This document shows positions 8,739 to 17,879 of a stretch of DNA of 42,322 nucleotides, one piece after another; within the stretch, counting starts at the first letter, position 1, and the number at the start of each line of letters is the position of its first letter. This DNA comes from Betaproteobacteria bacterium. Lineage in GTDB: Bacteria > Pseudomonadota > Gammaproteobacteria > Burkholderiales > Usitatibacteraceae. The notes below the pieces were generated by a model. That model saw only the letters and a list, made by a program, of their open reading frames with translations. It was not told the DNA's origin and made no database searches. The position numbers and the translations under genes are program-made. Location: NCBI GenBank assembly GCA_025362705.1, contig JANYFH010000111.1:1-42322 (forward strand), in the 5' to 3' direction.

Positions 8739-8899
8739 TTACGGGTTGTGCAGTGCAGCGTAAAAATTGGTGCCGCTGTCTATAACAAATCAATTACAGC
8801 ATGGCTACGCCAATGCCCTAGCGGAAATGCGCACGACTTGCCTTTGCAGCACCGATGCAGGCTCTGCGCAGACCGTTGTTTTTATACAACGTCGAGGGC

Positions 8900-10099
8900 T
8901 CATAGCGCCTCAAATAATCCCGCCGCACCCATGCCAGTGCCGATACACATCGACACCATTCCCCACTTTTGTTTGTTGCGGCGCATCCCGTGCAGCAATG
9001 TTGCCGCGCGGATCGCACCGGTCGCACCCAAAGGGTGGCCGAGCGCGATGGCACCGCCCTGCGGGTTGATTTTGTCCGCGTTCAAACCGAGATCCTTGAT
9101 CACCGCCAGTGCTTGTGCGGCAAACGCTTCATTGAGTTCGATCCAATCGAGATCATCGGCCTTGATGCCCGCCTGGCTCAACACTTTCGGAATCGCCTTG
9201 ATCGGACCGATGCCCATGATTTCCGGCGGCACGCCCGCGACTGCGAACGACACAAAACGTGCGATCGGTTGAACATTGTATTTTTTCAACGCTTTCTCGC
9301 TCATCAGTAAAACCGCGCCGGCACCATCGGACATTTGCGAGGAATTACCGGCAGTCACGCTTCCTTTGGCCGCAAACACGGTGCGCAATTTTGCGAGTGA
9401 TTCGAGTGTTGAATCAGCGCGTGGGCCTTCGTCGGTGTCAGCCATTTTCTTTTTGTGTTTGATCGCGCCACTCATCAGGTCCGGTACCGATGATTCAATT
9501 TCATAAGCGAGAATTTCATCCTTGAAGCCACCTGCTGCGATCGCCTTTGAGGCCTTCATGTGCGATGCCACCGCGAATGCATCCTGCTCTTCGCGCGTCA
9601 CTTTCCATTGTTTGGCGACGTTCTCTGCGGTGATGCCCATGCCGTAAGCGATAGCCACGTGTTCGTTATTGTGAAATACGTTTTGATTAAGCGCGATCTT
9701 GTTGCCCATCATCGGCACCATCGACATGCTTTCCGTCCCCGCAGCGATCACGACATCATCATCGCCGGTGCGAATGCGGTCCGCCGCCATGCTGATTGCC
9801 TGCAAGCCCGACGAACAGAAGCGATTGATCGTCACCGCCGGTACATTGTCAGGCAGGCCCGCGAGCAACACGCCAATGCGCGCCACGTTCATGCCCTGCT
9901 CACCCTCCGGCATTGCACAACCGACGACGACGTCACCGATGTCGTGCGGATCGAGTCCCGGTACGTGGGCGATCACGCCGCGCAGCACGTGCGCGAGCAT
10001 GTCGTCGGGGCGAATATTTTTGAACATGCCGCGTGGCGCTTTACCGACCGGGGTGCGGACGGCAGCGACGATATAGGCTTCTTGAATTTGTTTGGTCAT
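8900..10099 (-). CDS. Acetyl-CoA C-acyltransferase (FadA-type thiolase)
   Basis: A 399-residue thiolase catalysing thiolytic cleavage of 3-ketoacyl-CoA in beta-oxidation. The nucleophilic cysteine is in INRFCSSGLQAI (about residue 92), the catalytic histidine in GGAIALGHPLGATGA (about residue 353), and the second active-site cysteine in MCIGTGMGAAGLFE near the C terminus. Length is normal for the family. It begins 54 bp after the FadB/FadN-like gene, with TGGAG about seven bases before the ATG. The pair probably acts as the second of two beta-oxidation complexes in this locus. Degradative rather than biosynthetic use is inferred from the neighbouring dehydrogenase fusion and acyl-CoA synthetase. 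Confidence 0.93.
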   Translation of the reverse strand: MTKQIQEAYIVAAVRTPVGKAPRGMFKNIRPDDMLAHVLRGVIAHVPGLDPHDIGDVVVGCAMPEGEQGMNVARIGVLLAGLPDNVPAVTINRFCSSGLQAISMAADRIRTGDDDVVIAAGTESMSMVPMMGNKIALNQNVFHNNEHVAIAYGMGITAENVAKQWKVTREEQDAFAVASHMKASKAIAAGGFKDEILAYEIESSVPDLMSGAIKHKKKMADTDEGPRADSTLESLAKLRTVFAAKGSVTAGNSSQMSDGAGAVLLMSEKALKKYNVQPIARFVSFAVAGVPPEIMGIGPIKAIPKVLSQAGIKADDLDWIELNEAFAAQALAVIKDLGLNADKINPQGGAIALGHPLGATGAIRAATLLHGMRRNKQKWGMVSMCIGTGMGAAGLFEAL

Positions 10100-10153
10100 T
10101 TTAATTCTCCAGATATGAGGCGATCTCTTGCACGAGCGAGGATGGCAGGTGCT

Positions 10154-12526
10154 TTAATTGCGTAACGGCTTCCCAGTCTTGAGCATATGCTCAATCCTCG
10201 CCTGCGTTTTCTCAGTCTTGGCCAGCTCACAGAAATGCTTCCTCTCCAGCGCGAGCATCCAGTTTTCATCCACCATCGAGCCCGGCTCGATTTCACCTCC
10301 ACACAAACAGGCCGCGATGCGCGAACTGATATCGTAATCGTGATCCGAAATGAAACCGCCCTCTTTCATGTTGATGAGCATCATCTTCAAGGTCGCGATA
10401 CCGGTGTTGCCCGCCACGGGGAATGCGGTTGGTGCCAAGGGCGGACGATAGCTTGCGTTGGCCATTGCGCGCGCAGTTTCGAGTGCGACGAAAAGCAATT
10501 CTTCACGATTGAAAATGATGATGTCGCGCCAGCGCATATGGCCCATTTCCTTGGCCTCCTGCGCGCTTTTGGAAACTTCTCCCATCGCGGCGAGCTTGAA
10601 GCTCTTTTGAATCGCAGGCAATACATCCCCGCCGTTGGCGGAGAGTGCCGCACGCAGAGCCATTTCTTTTAAGCCACCCCCAGCAGGCAGCAGACCGACA
10701 CCGACTTCAACCAGGCCAATGTAGCTTTCGAGCGAAGCAACGACCCGGTCCGAATGCATCTGGAATTCGCAGCCACCGCCGAGCGCCATGCCATCAACCG
10801 CAGACACGACAGGAATCATGCTGTATTTAATGCGCTGGGACGTTGCCTGAAACGTCGCGACCATCGCTTCAAATTCCGCAAATTGTCCGAGCTTCAACGC
10901 TTCCAATGCTTTCACCAGATTGGCGCCCGCCGCGAACGGCGGCTCGGTCTGCCAGATGACGAGTGCTTGGTAATTTGCTTCCGCCAAATCGATGGCCTTG
11001 TTCAAGCCCTCGAGTACATCGCTGCCGATGGAATGCATTTTTGTTTTGAATGAAACGATGGCGATGTCATCGTGACCTTTGGTGCTCCACATGCGCACGG
11101 CATCTGTTTCGAAAATCGTTGTGCCCTTCTCGGCTTTTTCGCCGAGCAGCAATTCCGGATAAAGCTGGCGTTGATACACGGGCAATGTGGAACGCGCGAC
11201 CAGCTTTCCGGTTTTGCCGGAGAGCGATCCTTCATTGGAGTGAACGCCCTTTCTTCCATCCGTGACCCACGCAGGCAACGGTGCGTTCGACATGGTTTTT
11301 CCAGCGGCGATGTCTTCACCAATCCATTTCGCAACTTGTTCCCAACCTGCGGCCTGCCAGGTTTCAAACGGCCCCATCTTCCAGCCGAATCCCCAGCGAA
11401 TCGCGAAATCGATGTCGCGCGCAGAGCTTGCGACATCACCAAGATGCACAGCAATGTAATGAAAGACGTCGCGGAAAATCGCCCACAGGAACTGCGCCTG
11501 CGGGTGCGTGCTGGCGCGCAGCGCGGCGAATTGTTCAGCGGGATTTCTGATCTTCAAAATGGCCGCAACTTCATCCGCGACCTTGGCATCTGACACACGG
11601 TAATCCTGCTTGGCGAGATCGACCACGAGAATGTCTTTACCTTTTTTCGTAAAAAAACCGACCTTGGTTTTTTGTCCGAGCGCGCCTTTTTCGATCAACG
11701 CTTTCAGGAAGGCGGGCACGGCGTAATACTTGTGCCACGGGTCGTTGGGCAAATTGTCGTCCATCGTTTTGAACGTGTGCGCGAGCGTGTCAAGACCGAC
11801 CACATCGGCAGTACGATAAGTAGCACTCTTGGCGCGGCCAATCGCAGGACCGGTGAGCGCATCGACTTCATCGAAGCCCAGCTTGAATTGCATCGTGTGA
11901 TGCATGGTCGCGGCGATGGAAAACACGCCGATGCGGTTCGCCACAAAGTTGGGCGTGTCGTTAGCGCGGATCACGCCTTTGCCGACAGTCGTGACGAGGA
12001 AAGTCTCGAGTTGATCAAGAATGGCTGCATCGGTAACTGGTGTCGGGATCAACTCGACCAGCTTCATGTAGCGCGGCGGATTGAAAAAATGCACGCCGCA
12101 GAAACGATGTCGCAGCGCTTCGGGAAAAACTTTTGACAATTCGGTGATCGACAAGCCGGACGTATTGGACGCGAAAATCGCGTCGGCGCGCATGAAGGGC
12201 GCGACTTTTTCGTAAAGCGATTTTTTCCAATCCATGCGCTCGGAAATGGCTTCGACAATCAGATCGCAGTCCTTTAACCAGTCGAGATTGTCGTCGTAGT
12301 TGGCGGGGGTGATTTGGGTCGCGCGCGCTTTGGTGGCGAATGGCGCGGGTTGCAGCTTGGACATCGCGTCAATGGCTTTCAACACGATGCCGTTCTTTGG
12401 TCCTTCCTTGGCAGGCAAGTCAAACAGAATGCATTTGACGTTGGCATTGGTGAGGTGGGCCGCGATTTGCGCGCCCATCACGCCTGCGCCGAGGACGGCG
12501 ACTTTTTTGATATGAAAATTGCTCAC
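10154..12526 (-). CDS. 3-hydroxyacyl-CoA dehydrogenase / enoyl-CoA hydratase fusion (dehydrogenase first)
   Basis: A 790-residue cytoplasmic enzyme. The NAD-binding 3-hydroxyacyl-CoA dehydrogenase domain is N-terminal (VAVLGAGVMGAQIAAHL at residues about 9-25; HFFNPPRYMKLVELIP around 145), followed by its C-terminal domain. The enoyl-CoA hydratase/crotonase domain comes last (from about residue 490), with both catalytic glutamates preserved in ALGGGCEF and LVEVGVGLLPAGGG. This order is that of B. subtilis FadN and is the reverse of E. coli FadB/FadJ. The start codon is GTG with GGGAG six bases upstream. It precedes the FadA-type thiolase, the probable partner subunit. A stem-loop repeat lies just upstream (12564-12625). 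Confidence 0.93.
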   Translation of the reverse strand: MSNFHIKKVAVLGAGVMGAQIAAHLTNANVKCILFDLPAKEGPKNGIVLKAIDAMSKLQPAPFATKARATQITPANYDDNLDWLKDCDLIVEAISERMDWKKSLYEKVAPFMRADAIFASNTSGLSITELSKVFPEALRHRFCGVHFFNPPRYMKLVELIPTPVTDAAILDQLETFLVTTVGKGVIRANDTPNFVANRIGVFSIAATMHHTMQFKLGFDEVDALTGPAIGRAKSATYRTADVVGLDTLAHTFKTMDDNLPNDPWHKYYAVPAFLKALIEKGALGQKTKVGFFTKKGKDILVVDLAKQDYRVSDAKVADEVAAILKIRNPAEQFAALRASTHPQAQFLWAIFRDVFHYIAVHLGDVASSARDIDFAIRWGFGWKMGPFETWQAAGWEQVAKWIGEDIAAGKTMSNAPLPAWVTDGRKGVHSNEGSLSGKTGKLVARSTLPVYQRQLYPELLLGEKAEKGTTIFETDAVRMWSTKGHDDIAIVSFKTKMHSIGSDVLEGLNKAIDLAEANYQALVIWQTEPPFAAGANLVKALEALKLGQFAEFEAMVATFQATSQRIKYSMIPVVSAVDGMALGGGCEFQMHSDRVVASLESYIGLVEVGVGLLPAGGGLKEMALRAALSANGGDVLPAIQKSFKLAAMGEVSKSAQEAKEMGHMRWRDIIIFNREELLFVALETARAMANASYRPPLAPTAFPVAGNTGIATLKMMLINMKEGGFISDHDYDISSRIAACLCGGEIEPGSMVDENWMLALERKHFCELAKTEKTQARIEHMLKTGKPLRN

Positions 12527-12563
12527 TTGAAACTCCCGAGTTTACGATTGAATAATTATTTAA

Positions 12564-12625
12564 ACTCTAGCACTGGCGCGCTTCTACAGCCTGAAATGCC
12601 TTGAAACACCCGCCAATGCTAGTAT
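12564..12625. repeat. Stem-loop repeat, copy B
   Basis: ACTCTAGCACTGGCG and CGCCAATGCTAGTAT form arms that match at 12 of 15 positions. The element sits in the 126-bp gap between the thioesterase and the dehydrogenase/hydratase gene, and shares its left arm (ACTCTAGnACnGGCGCG) with copy A and closely with copy C. Confidence 0.6.
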
Positions 12626-12652
12626 TTTTCCTGTTTGTGCTATGTAATCATT

Positions 12653-13072
12653 TCAGTCCGCTGGTACTGGTCGCGGCTTCCTCTGGTCATCCACCGCGAC
12701 ATACGTCAACTGCGCTTCCGTCACCTTCACGACCTCGGCACCAAATCGCTGGCGTTGCGCATAAACCTCGACGTCGACAGTCAGCGACGTACGCCCGACC
12801 TTGACGACATCAGCATAAAAACTCACCAGGTCGCCGACCAGCACGGGCTGTTTAAACTGGAACGAATTCACCGAGACTGTGACGACCTTGCCGCGAGCGC
12901 GCACTGTGGCCGGGACGCTGCCCGCCAGATCAACCTGCGCCATCACCCAGCCGCCAAAGATCGTCCCGTGCGCATTGGTATCGGCCGGCATCGGGATGAT
13001 GCGAATGACAGGCTGCCGGTCTTTCGGCAGATGTGTCACTTCGCAAAAAGGCTCGGTGGTTTCATTCGTCAC
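12653..13072 (-). CDS. YciA-like acyl-CoA thioesterase (hotdog fold)
   Basis: A 139-residue hotdog-fold protein with the acyl-CoA thioesterase signature MPADTNAHGTIFGGWVMAQVDLAG near residues 25-48, including the Asn-x-His and Gly-Gly elements of the YciA/BFIT family. It hydrolyses acyl-CoA to free acid and CoA, perhaps relieving CoA trapping during fatty-acid degradation. The open frame extends further upstream to 13180 but overlaps the synthetase gene there. I prefer the GTG at 13072, whose GTGA overlaps the stop of the acyl-CoA synthetase by four bases and has AAGGGG upstream, because it gives normal family length and tight translational coupling. Confidence 0.85.
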   Translation of the reverse strand: MTNETTEPFCEVTHLPKDRQPVIRIIPMPADTNAHGTIFGGWVMAQVDLAGSVPATVRARGKVVTVSVNSFQFKQPVLVGDLVSFYADVVKVGRTSLTVDVEVYAQRQRFGAEVVKVTEAQLTYVAVDDQRKPRPVPAD

Positions 13073-15033
13073 AGTGCATGCCCCTTGTACATATCGTCGA
13101 TCGCGTTCGCATATTTTTGCAAAATAACATTGCGCTTCAGCTTCAACGTCGGCGTAATCATGCCATTGTCGATAGTCCATTTTTCGCGCGCGACCGCGAC
13201 TTTGCGAATGGCAGCATAACCCGGAAAATCCTTGGTCTGCCTGCCGATGCGCTGCACCAGAAATTTTTCCGCTTTCTCGCGGCTATCGCCGTCGAGACGC
13301 GCATCCAGTTTCGCTTCGGCAGCGGCGCGACCCCATTCTTCATCATTCAATACCACGATTGCCGACAGGTAAGGTTTTGCTTCGCCATACACCAGCGCCT
13401 GTTCAAACAGCGGGTCCATCTGAATGGCCATCTCCATATCAACGGGTGGCACTTTTTCGCCGTTGCCGAGAACGATAATTTCCTTGATGCGTCCGGTGAT
13501 GTGAATGAAACCCTGCGAATCGATCTTCACCTGGTCGCCCGTATTGAGCCAGCCATCTTCCGACAGCACCGCGCGTGTAGCCTCTGGATTGTTCCAATAG
13601 CCCATCATGATATTAGGCCCCTTGGCGAGCAGCACATTGTTCTCACCGATGCGCGTTTGCACACCCGGAACAGCGGGGCCGACCGAATTCGGGTCATTCC
13701 GTTCGAGCAGATTGACTGCCAGCAGGGGCGACGCTTCCGTCATCCCGTAGCCCTGGCAAATTGGCAAACCGAGTCCGACAAATACTTTGGACACCGCGGG
13801 CGACAAGGCGGCACCGCCGGCCACCGCAAAGCGAAGCCTGCCGCCAAATCGCGCCAACAGTTTTTCGGCAACGAGTTTTTTCAGGATCGGCCACAGCAAA
13901 AAAGAAATCTTCCACGGTCCGCGCTGGTTTTGATATTCGAAACGGCTCCAGCCAACGTTCACGGCAAGATCGAACAATTTGCGTTTGCTCGGTGAGGATT
14001 TTTTTAATTGTTCGTTGATGGCGGCGAGGAAGCGTTCATAAATTCGCGGCACCGAAAAAATGATAGTCGGCTGGACAATGCGAAAATCCTCTGCAAGCGC
14101 CGGAATCGAACGCGAAAATACGATAGATGCCCCTGACACCATGTTCAAATAATAATCCGCCGTGCGCTCGAACATATGCGACAGCGGCAGGAACGATAAA
14201 AAAACATCGTCCGAAAAAACGTCATAAACCGCGAGGCCCGATTGCACGTTCGACAATATATTGCGATGTGAAAGCATCACGCCTTTTGGTTTACCGGTGG
14301 TGCCGCTGGTATAGACAATAGTCGCCAGATCGGTGGCTTTGGTGGGCAAGCGATCGTGTGCGCCCGGCGCTGAAGGTAGCCAATCGGCCAGCAATTTCAA
14401 ACGTGGCTCCTCCGGATCGTTGACTGGCTTCACGGTAAGAATGCAATGTAATGAACCGAGGCGCTCCTGTACGGTCTTCAACCGTTTCCAATGTTCTTCG
14501 CCGTCAATAACGATCAGTTTCACAGTGGCGTCGCAGAGGATGTAGGCAACATTGTCGGGGCGATCATCGACAAACAGCGGTACCGTGACCAAACCCGCAG
14601 CGAACGCACCCTGGTCGGCGACGACCCAGTTGATACTGTTTTTGAGCATCACCGCGATCCGCTCGCCCGGCTGCAACCCTTCGCGGCGCAAGCCTTCGCG
14701 CATGCGTGCAACACGCTCGCCGGCTTCGCGCCAGTCGATGCCTATCCATTCTTTGGTACTGCTATCGAATTGGCGATACGCCGGCGCGTTCGGCGAGGTG
14801 CGGCATCTCAACGCGAACACGTCGGCGACGGTTGCCGCGTCGTCGAACATCAGGTAACGCGTGCCGTGACGGTTTTGCAGGATCGATGATTCTGCCAACG
14901 GAGTCTCCTCGTGTGTTCGCGGTGACGAAATGTGTTCGCCCCCGACAGGTACGACGCTTGGGCTTGCCAATTGCGCGTCCTTGACACTACGCAGAATTAT
15001 ACGTTCCCGCCGCGCAAAGCTTGCGGCGCTCAT
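13069..15033 (-). CDS. Long-chain acyl-CoA synthetase (AMP-forming)
   Basis: A 654-residue adenylate-forming ligase that activates fatty acids to acyl-CoA through an acyl-AMP. The motifs are complete: the phosphate loop IVYTSGTTGKPKGVMLSH (about residues 239-256), YGMTEASP (about 427), and GWLNTGDQ and ITGRIKEIIVLGNGEK (about 510-540). The C-terminal LKLKRNVILQKY resembles eukaryotic-type long-chain synthetases (COG1022) rather than E. coli FadD. The ATG overlaps the M48 protease stop by four bases, with GGAG seven bases upstream. The N-terminal 40-50 residues are not conserved-looking, so a later start remains possible. It feeds the two beta-oxidation sets on either side. Confidence 0.92.
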   Translation of the reverse strand: MSAASFARRERIILRSVKDAQLASPSVVPVGGEHISSPRTHEETPLAESSILQNRHGTRYLMFDDAATVADVFALRCRTSPNAPAYRQFDSSTKEWIGIDWREAGERVARMREGLRREGLQPGERIAVMLKNSINWVVADQGAFAAGLVTVPLFVDDRPDNVAYILCDATVKLIVIDGEEHWKRLKTVQERLGSLHCILTVKPVNDPEEPRLKLLADWLPSAPGAHDRLPTKATDLATIVYTSGTTGKPKGVMLSHRNILSNVQSGLAVYDVFSDDVFLSFLPLSHMFERTADYYLNMVSGASIVFSRSIPALAEDFRIVQPTIIFSVPRIYERFLAAINEQLKKSSPSKRKLFDLAVNVGWSRFEYQNQRGPWKISFLLWPILKKLVAEKLLARFGGRLRFAVAGGAALSPAVSKVFVGLGLPICQGYGMTEASPLLAVNLLERNDPNSVGPAVPGVQTRIGENNVLLAKGPNIMMGYWNNPEATRAVLSEDGWLNTGDQVKIDSQGFIHITGRIKEIIVLGNGEKVPPVDMEMAIQMDPLFEQALVYGEAKPYLSAIVVLNDEEWGRAAAEAKLDARLDGDSREKAEKFLVQRIGRQTKDFPGYAAIRKVAVAREKWTIDNGMITPTLKLKRNVILQKYANAIDDMYKGHAL

Positions 15034-16145
15034 GGCGTATCTCCGGCGGCCTCGGCGGCGCGAATACGATCCTCGGTCGCGGGATGCGTAGAGAGGTAGC
15101 CGAAATCGCCGCCTTTGCCGGCATCGGGTTTCTTCGGCCCATCGGGTGCATCAGATGATGAAGGCTTGGCATCCGGCAACCCAAGTTTCTTGCGCAGCAT
15201 GTTTTCCTTGCGGCGGTCTTTTTGCATGCCTTCCAATGCGCGCATCGCGGTCGCAAATGTTTTCGGTGAGCGTCCGGTTTTTTTCAATAACGCGAAGGCG
15301 AAAGCATCAGCTTCACGTTCGAAATAGCGCGAATACCCATTGTGTAAAAGTGCTGTCGGTATCGTCACGGCAATACCGGTAAGCGAGGCGACATCGCCAT
15401 AAATTGCTGCGGCTGCGAGCGCCGAAATGGAAGTCTGCAGTAGATGCCGCAAACTGTGACGATGCTGTACATGCCCAAGCTCATGGGCGAGTACCGCTGC
15501 GGTCTCATCCACACCCGGCATGGCTTGTACCAATTGATCAGTGACCACGATCACACCACCCGGCAATGCAAAGGCGTTGGCGCCAATCCAGCCGCCGTCG
15601 CGAAACTCCAGCCGTACTGTCGAGGGCAACTCTGCAGCAGTTCGCAGCGCGACAAATGCGGTGGAGATTTTCGCGCGCATGTCTGCATCCAGCGCGGAAG
15701 GTTCAAAGACCGCCTGGTCGAGCGATTTCATTCCGGCATCGGCGATCTGCGATTCAATGCTGATCGGAAGGCGCTGCGAAATTTCGCGCGCCACCCACGG
15801 CACGCCATAGAGGTAACCGAGCACCACTGCTACAATTACGCCAGGCAACGCAGTAAAGACGAAACCCAGATGCGATTCCAGACGATGCGCAAGCGTTTGC
15901 GACGAGCCTACGCCGAACAACGCGTCGACCGCAGCGTGATCATTTACGATAGCCGCTGAACCGTCGGTAAATTCGATACGACGTGGTGCTCCCTTAAGTT
16001 GCGGTTGCACCCGCACCGACGACAATGTGTATTGCATCGAAGCGCCATCATGCGCAACGACGACGATATCGCCGGTCACCATGATGCTGGCTGCGATGCG
16101 CCTGGCGCTTTTCCCGTCGTAATAGTCGGCGCTAAGCGGGATCAT
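15030..16145 (-). CDS. M48-family membrane metalloprotease
   Basis: A 371-residue protein. The N-terminal part (about 1-85) is a small non-catalytic beta-rich domain. A membrane helix follows (FVFTALPGVIVAVVLGYLYG, about 95-115), then the M48 peptidase domain with the zinc motif AHELGHVQHRH near residue 240 and the third ligand in YFEREADAFAFAL. It is an Oma1/LoiP-like zinc protease probably acting at the membrane. It starts one base after the stop of the DUF898 gene and ends in a four-base overlap with the acyl-CoA synthetase, so the three are translationally linked. DUF898 and M48 genes are often neighbours, which argues for a joint function; why they sit in a fatty-acid locus is not clear. 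Confidence 0.9.
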   Translation of the reverse strand: MIPLSADYYDGKSARRIAASIMVTGDIVVVAHDGASMQYTLSSVRVQPQLKGAPRRIEFTDGSAAIVNDHAAVDALFGVGSSQTLAHRLESHLGFVFTALPGVIVAVVLGYLYGVPWVAREISQRLPISIESQIADAGMKSLDQAVFEPSALDADMRAKISTAFVALRTAAELPSTVRLEFRDGGWIGANAFALPGGVIVVTDQLVQAMPGVDETAAVLAHELGHVQHRHSLRHLLQTSISALAAAAIYGDVASLTGIAVTIPTALLHNGYSRYFEREADAFAFALLKKTGRSPKTFATAMRALEGMQKDRRKENMLRKKLGLPDAKPSSSDAPDGPKKPDAGKGGDFGYLSTHPATEDRIRAAEAAGDTP

Positions 16146-16146
16146 G

Positions 16147-17331
16147 CTAAAGCGATAGATCGATGCTGAAAAACTCGCCCAGCTCTTCGCCGGTGGCGCC
16201 TACCTGCGCGCTCACGCCACCGACGAATTCGTCCAGTGACGACTCTGATTCGAGTGACAAACATTCTGCACGGTAGCGCATCACCCGCACGACGGCCCAG
16301 GGAATCGCCAGGCCGAGCGAGAACAGGATGGCGAACATGTTCACAAAGTACAGCCACGCCAACCCTCGCAGCTTCAATGTACTGACAAATGAAACCTGTC
16401 TATCGAGACGCGTATTGTTGAACACCAGATTGCCAATACGCGACTTCGTGTATCCAAACATGAGTGATCCGATCGCGAAGTAAGCCAGTGAAAATACCAG
16501 CGCCAGCAAGACCGCCGCAAACACACCGCCCTTTGCACCGATGGCGGCACTGGCGGCGACGACAATACCGACAACGATGCCAATGACAACGATAACGCCA
16601 AAGGCAAGCAACATCGTTAAAAGATAAATCTTGTAGAACGCACCAATACCGACATCGATGGAAAATGGCGCGGCGCCGTACTTCGAATGATTGACGTGCA
16701 GTTTTTTCAATGAACCGATTGCGAACGGATAGACCGCAAAAATCGCCAGCATCTGTAGGCCAACGAGCACGAAGAACAGGGTGGGCGGCGGCACCTTGCC
16801 TGCCTTGTCAATCTCGGGCATCAAGAACGGAAACACCAGCACCAGCGCGACTGGCCATATCGTTTTCAGCACGTCCATATAGGTGGCCTGGAATCGAAAG
16901 CGAATATTTCGATAGCTCGAGTTGAAAGCGTTGAACGCCATAGAACGGGCGATGAACCATGGCGCAGCGACAAACAAACCCAGCGCCAGCCCCGCTGCCA
17001 CTTTTGGCATGAAATAGTTAATGCCGGAGTACGTACCAAATGCCGCTGCCGCGATCAACCGTCCCTTGAGGATGGCAATCGGGTTGCCGTGATATTCGAA
17101 ATTGGCGTCGGCAACCCAGGTGTGGCCGTAAAAATAGCGCTTCTTGCGAACTTTGGCCCAGGCGGAATAAATGCCCAGGGTGATGATGGTCAGAAAGAGG
17201 TTGACAATCCAGATGCCGAAAAATCCGCCCGTTGTGCCGGTGAAAGAGAAGGGATGCGACTCGCACGGCGCGCCGGTCGCTGGTTCAATCTGGGCGAAAG
17301 CGTCGCCGCCGCCCAAAGAAATATCCTGCAT
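16147..17331 (-). CDS. DUF898 (YjgN-like) membrane protein
   Basis: A 394-residue multi-pass inner-membrane protein of the YjgN/DUF898 family. Family patterns include HPFSFTGTTGGFFGIWIVNLFLTIITLGIYSAWAKVRKKRYF near residues 25-65 and YTKSRIGNLVFNNTRL in the second half. About eight hydrophobic segments can be seen. The function of the family is unknown. The ATG has GGGAGAG about six bases upstream. The gene follows the DUF4442 thioesterase by 78 bp and is immediately followed by the M48 protease gene. The pair interrupts a run of fatty-acid genes but is transcribed with them; regulation of membrane composition or protein quality is conceivable but only a guess. Confidence 0.88.
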   Translation of the reverse strand: MQDISLGGGDAFAQIEPATGAPCESHPFSFTGTTGGFFGIWIVNLFLTIITLGIYSAWAKVRKKRYFYGHTWVADANFEYHGNPIAILKGRLIAAAAFGTYSGINYFMPKVAAGLALGLFVAAPWFIARSMAFNAFNSSYRNIRFRFQATYMDVLKTIWPVALVLVFPFLMPEIDKAGKVPPPTLFFVLVGLQMLAIFAVYPFAIGSLKKLHVNHSKYGAAPFSIDVGIGAFYKIYLLTMLLAFGVIVVIGIVVGIVVAASAAIGAKGGVFAAVLLALVFSLAYFAIGSLMFGYTKSRIGNLVFNNTRLDRQVSFVSTLKLRGLAWLYFVNMFAILFSLGLAIPWAVVRVMRYRAECLSLESESSLDEFVGGVSAQVGATGEELGEFFSIDLSL

Positions 17332-17409
17332 TAATTCTCTCCCGTTTTTATTGATAGCTTAGTCGGCACTGCAAGCAAGTGTATTGTTTTTCTTTCAAGG
17401 CACAACAAG

Positions 17410-17877
17410 CTACGCTGCTTTTTTTCGTGGACTGATATACATCGTTATATCGGCATGCACCACGATATTGCCGCCAGTGTCTTTCACATCCACACTGACG
17501 ATCACGTCGCGGGCGGGGCCGTCACCAAAATCGGCAGCAGTGCACTCGGCAGTCAAATCGGTTTCGGATTTTTTAAGGTACTGCACATTCATGCTCTTGG
17601 GTAACCAGCGCATCGACGGCGGCAGGCTCGCTTCCATCAACGTGCCAGCGCCGCACTCGGCCAGATTGCACACGGCGATCGCGTGGACTGTACCGATATG
17701 ATTCTCGACCGCACGCCGCTTTTTCATGCTTACGCGGGCATAGCCGGGTTTGAATTCCTCAAAGCGCGGCTTGATGGTCGAAAAATATGGCGCGGTAAAA
17801 CAAATGGCTTTTCCAAATAGCCATTTGCCCATTGGTTTAGTGGATAGCCTCCCCCACAACGCCATCACGTACGCCAT
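17410..17877 (-). CDS. DUF4442 hotdog-fold thioesterase-like protein
   Basis: A 155-residue protein of the DUF4442 family, which has the hotdog fold of acyl-CoA thioesterases. Visible elements are FKPGYARVSMKKRRAVENHIGTVHAIAVCNLAECGAGTLME and the C-terminal strand region VIVSVDVKDTGGNIVV. Activity on acyl-CoA is inferred from the fold and context. The ATG at 17877 lies two bases past the stop of the FadJ-like gene; a second in-frame ATG four codons later is possible, and neither has a good Shine-Dalgarno sequence. It is the second thioesterase in the cluster and is unrelated in sequence to the YciA-like one at 12653. Confidence 0.82.
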   Translation of the reverse strand: MAYVMALWGRLSTKPMGKWLFGKAICFTAPYFSTIKPRFEEFKPGYARVSMKKRRAVENHIGTVHAIAVCNLAECGAGTLMEASLPPSMRWLPKSMNVQYLKKSETDLTAECTAADFGDGPARDVIVSVDVKDTGGNIVVHADITMYISPRKKAA

Positions 17878-17879
17878 GG

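Noticed and set aside
13073-13180. Upstream extension of the YciA-like thioesterase
   Set aside because: It overlaps the conserved C terminus of the acyl-CoA synthetase; the coupled GTG is a better start.
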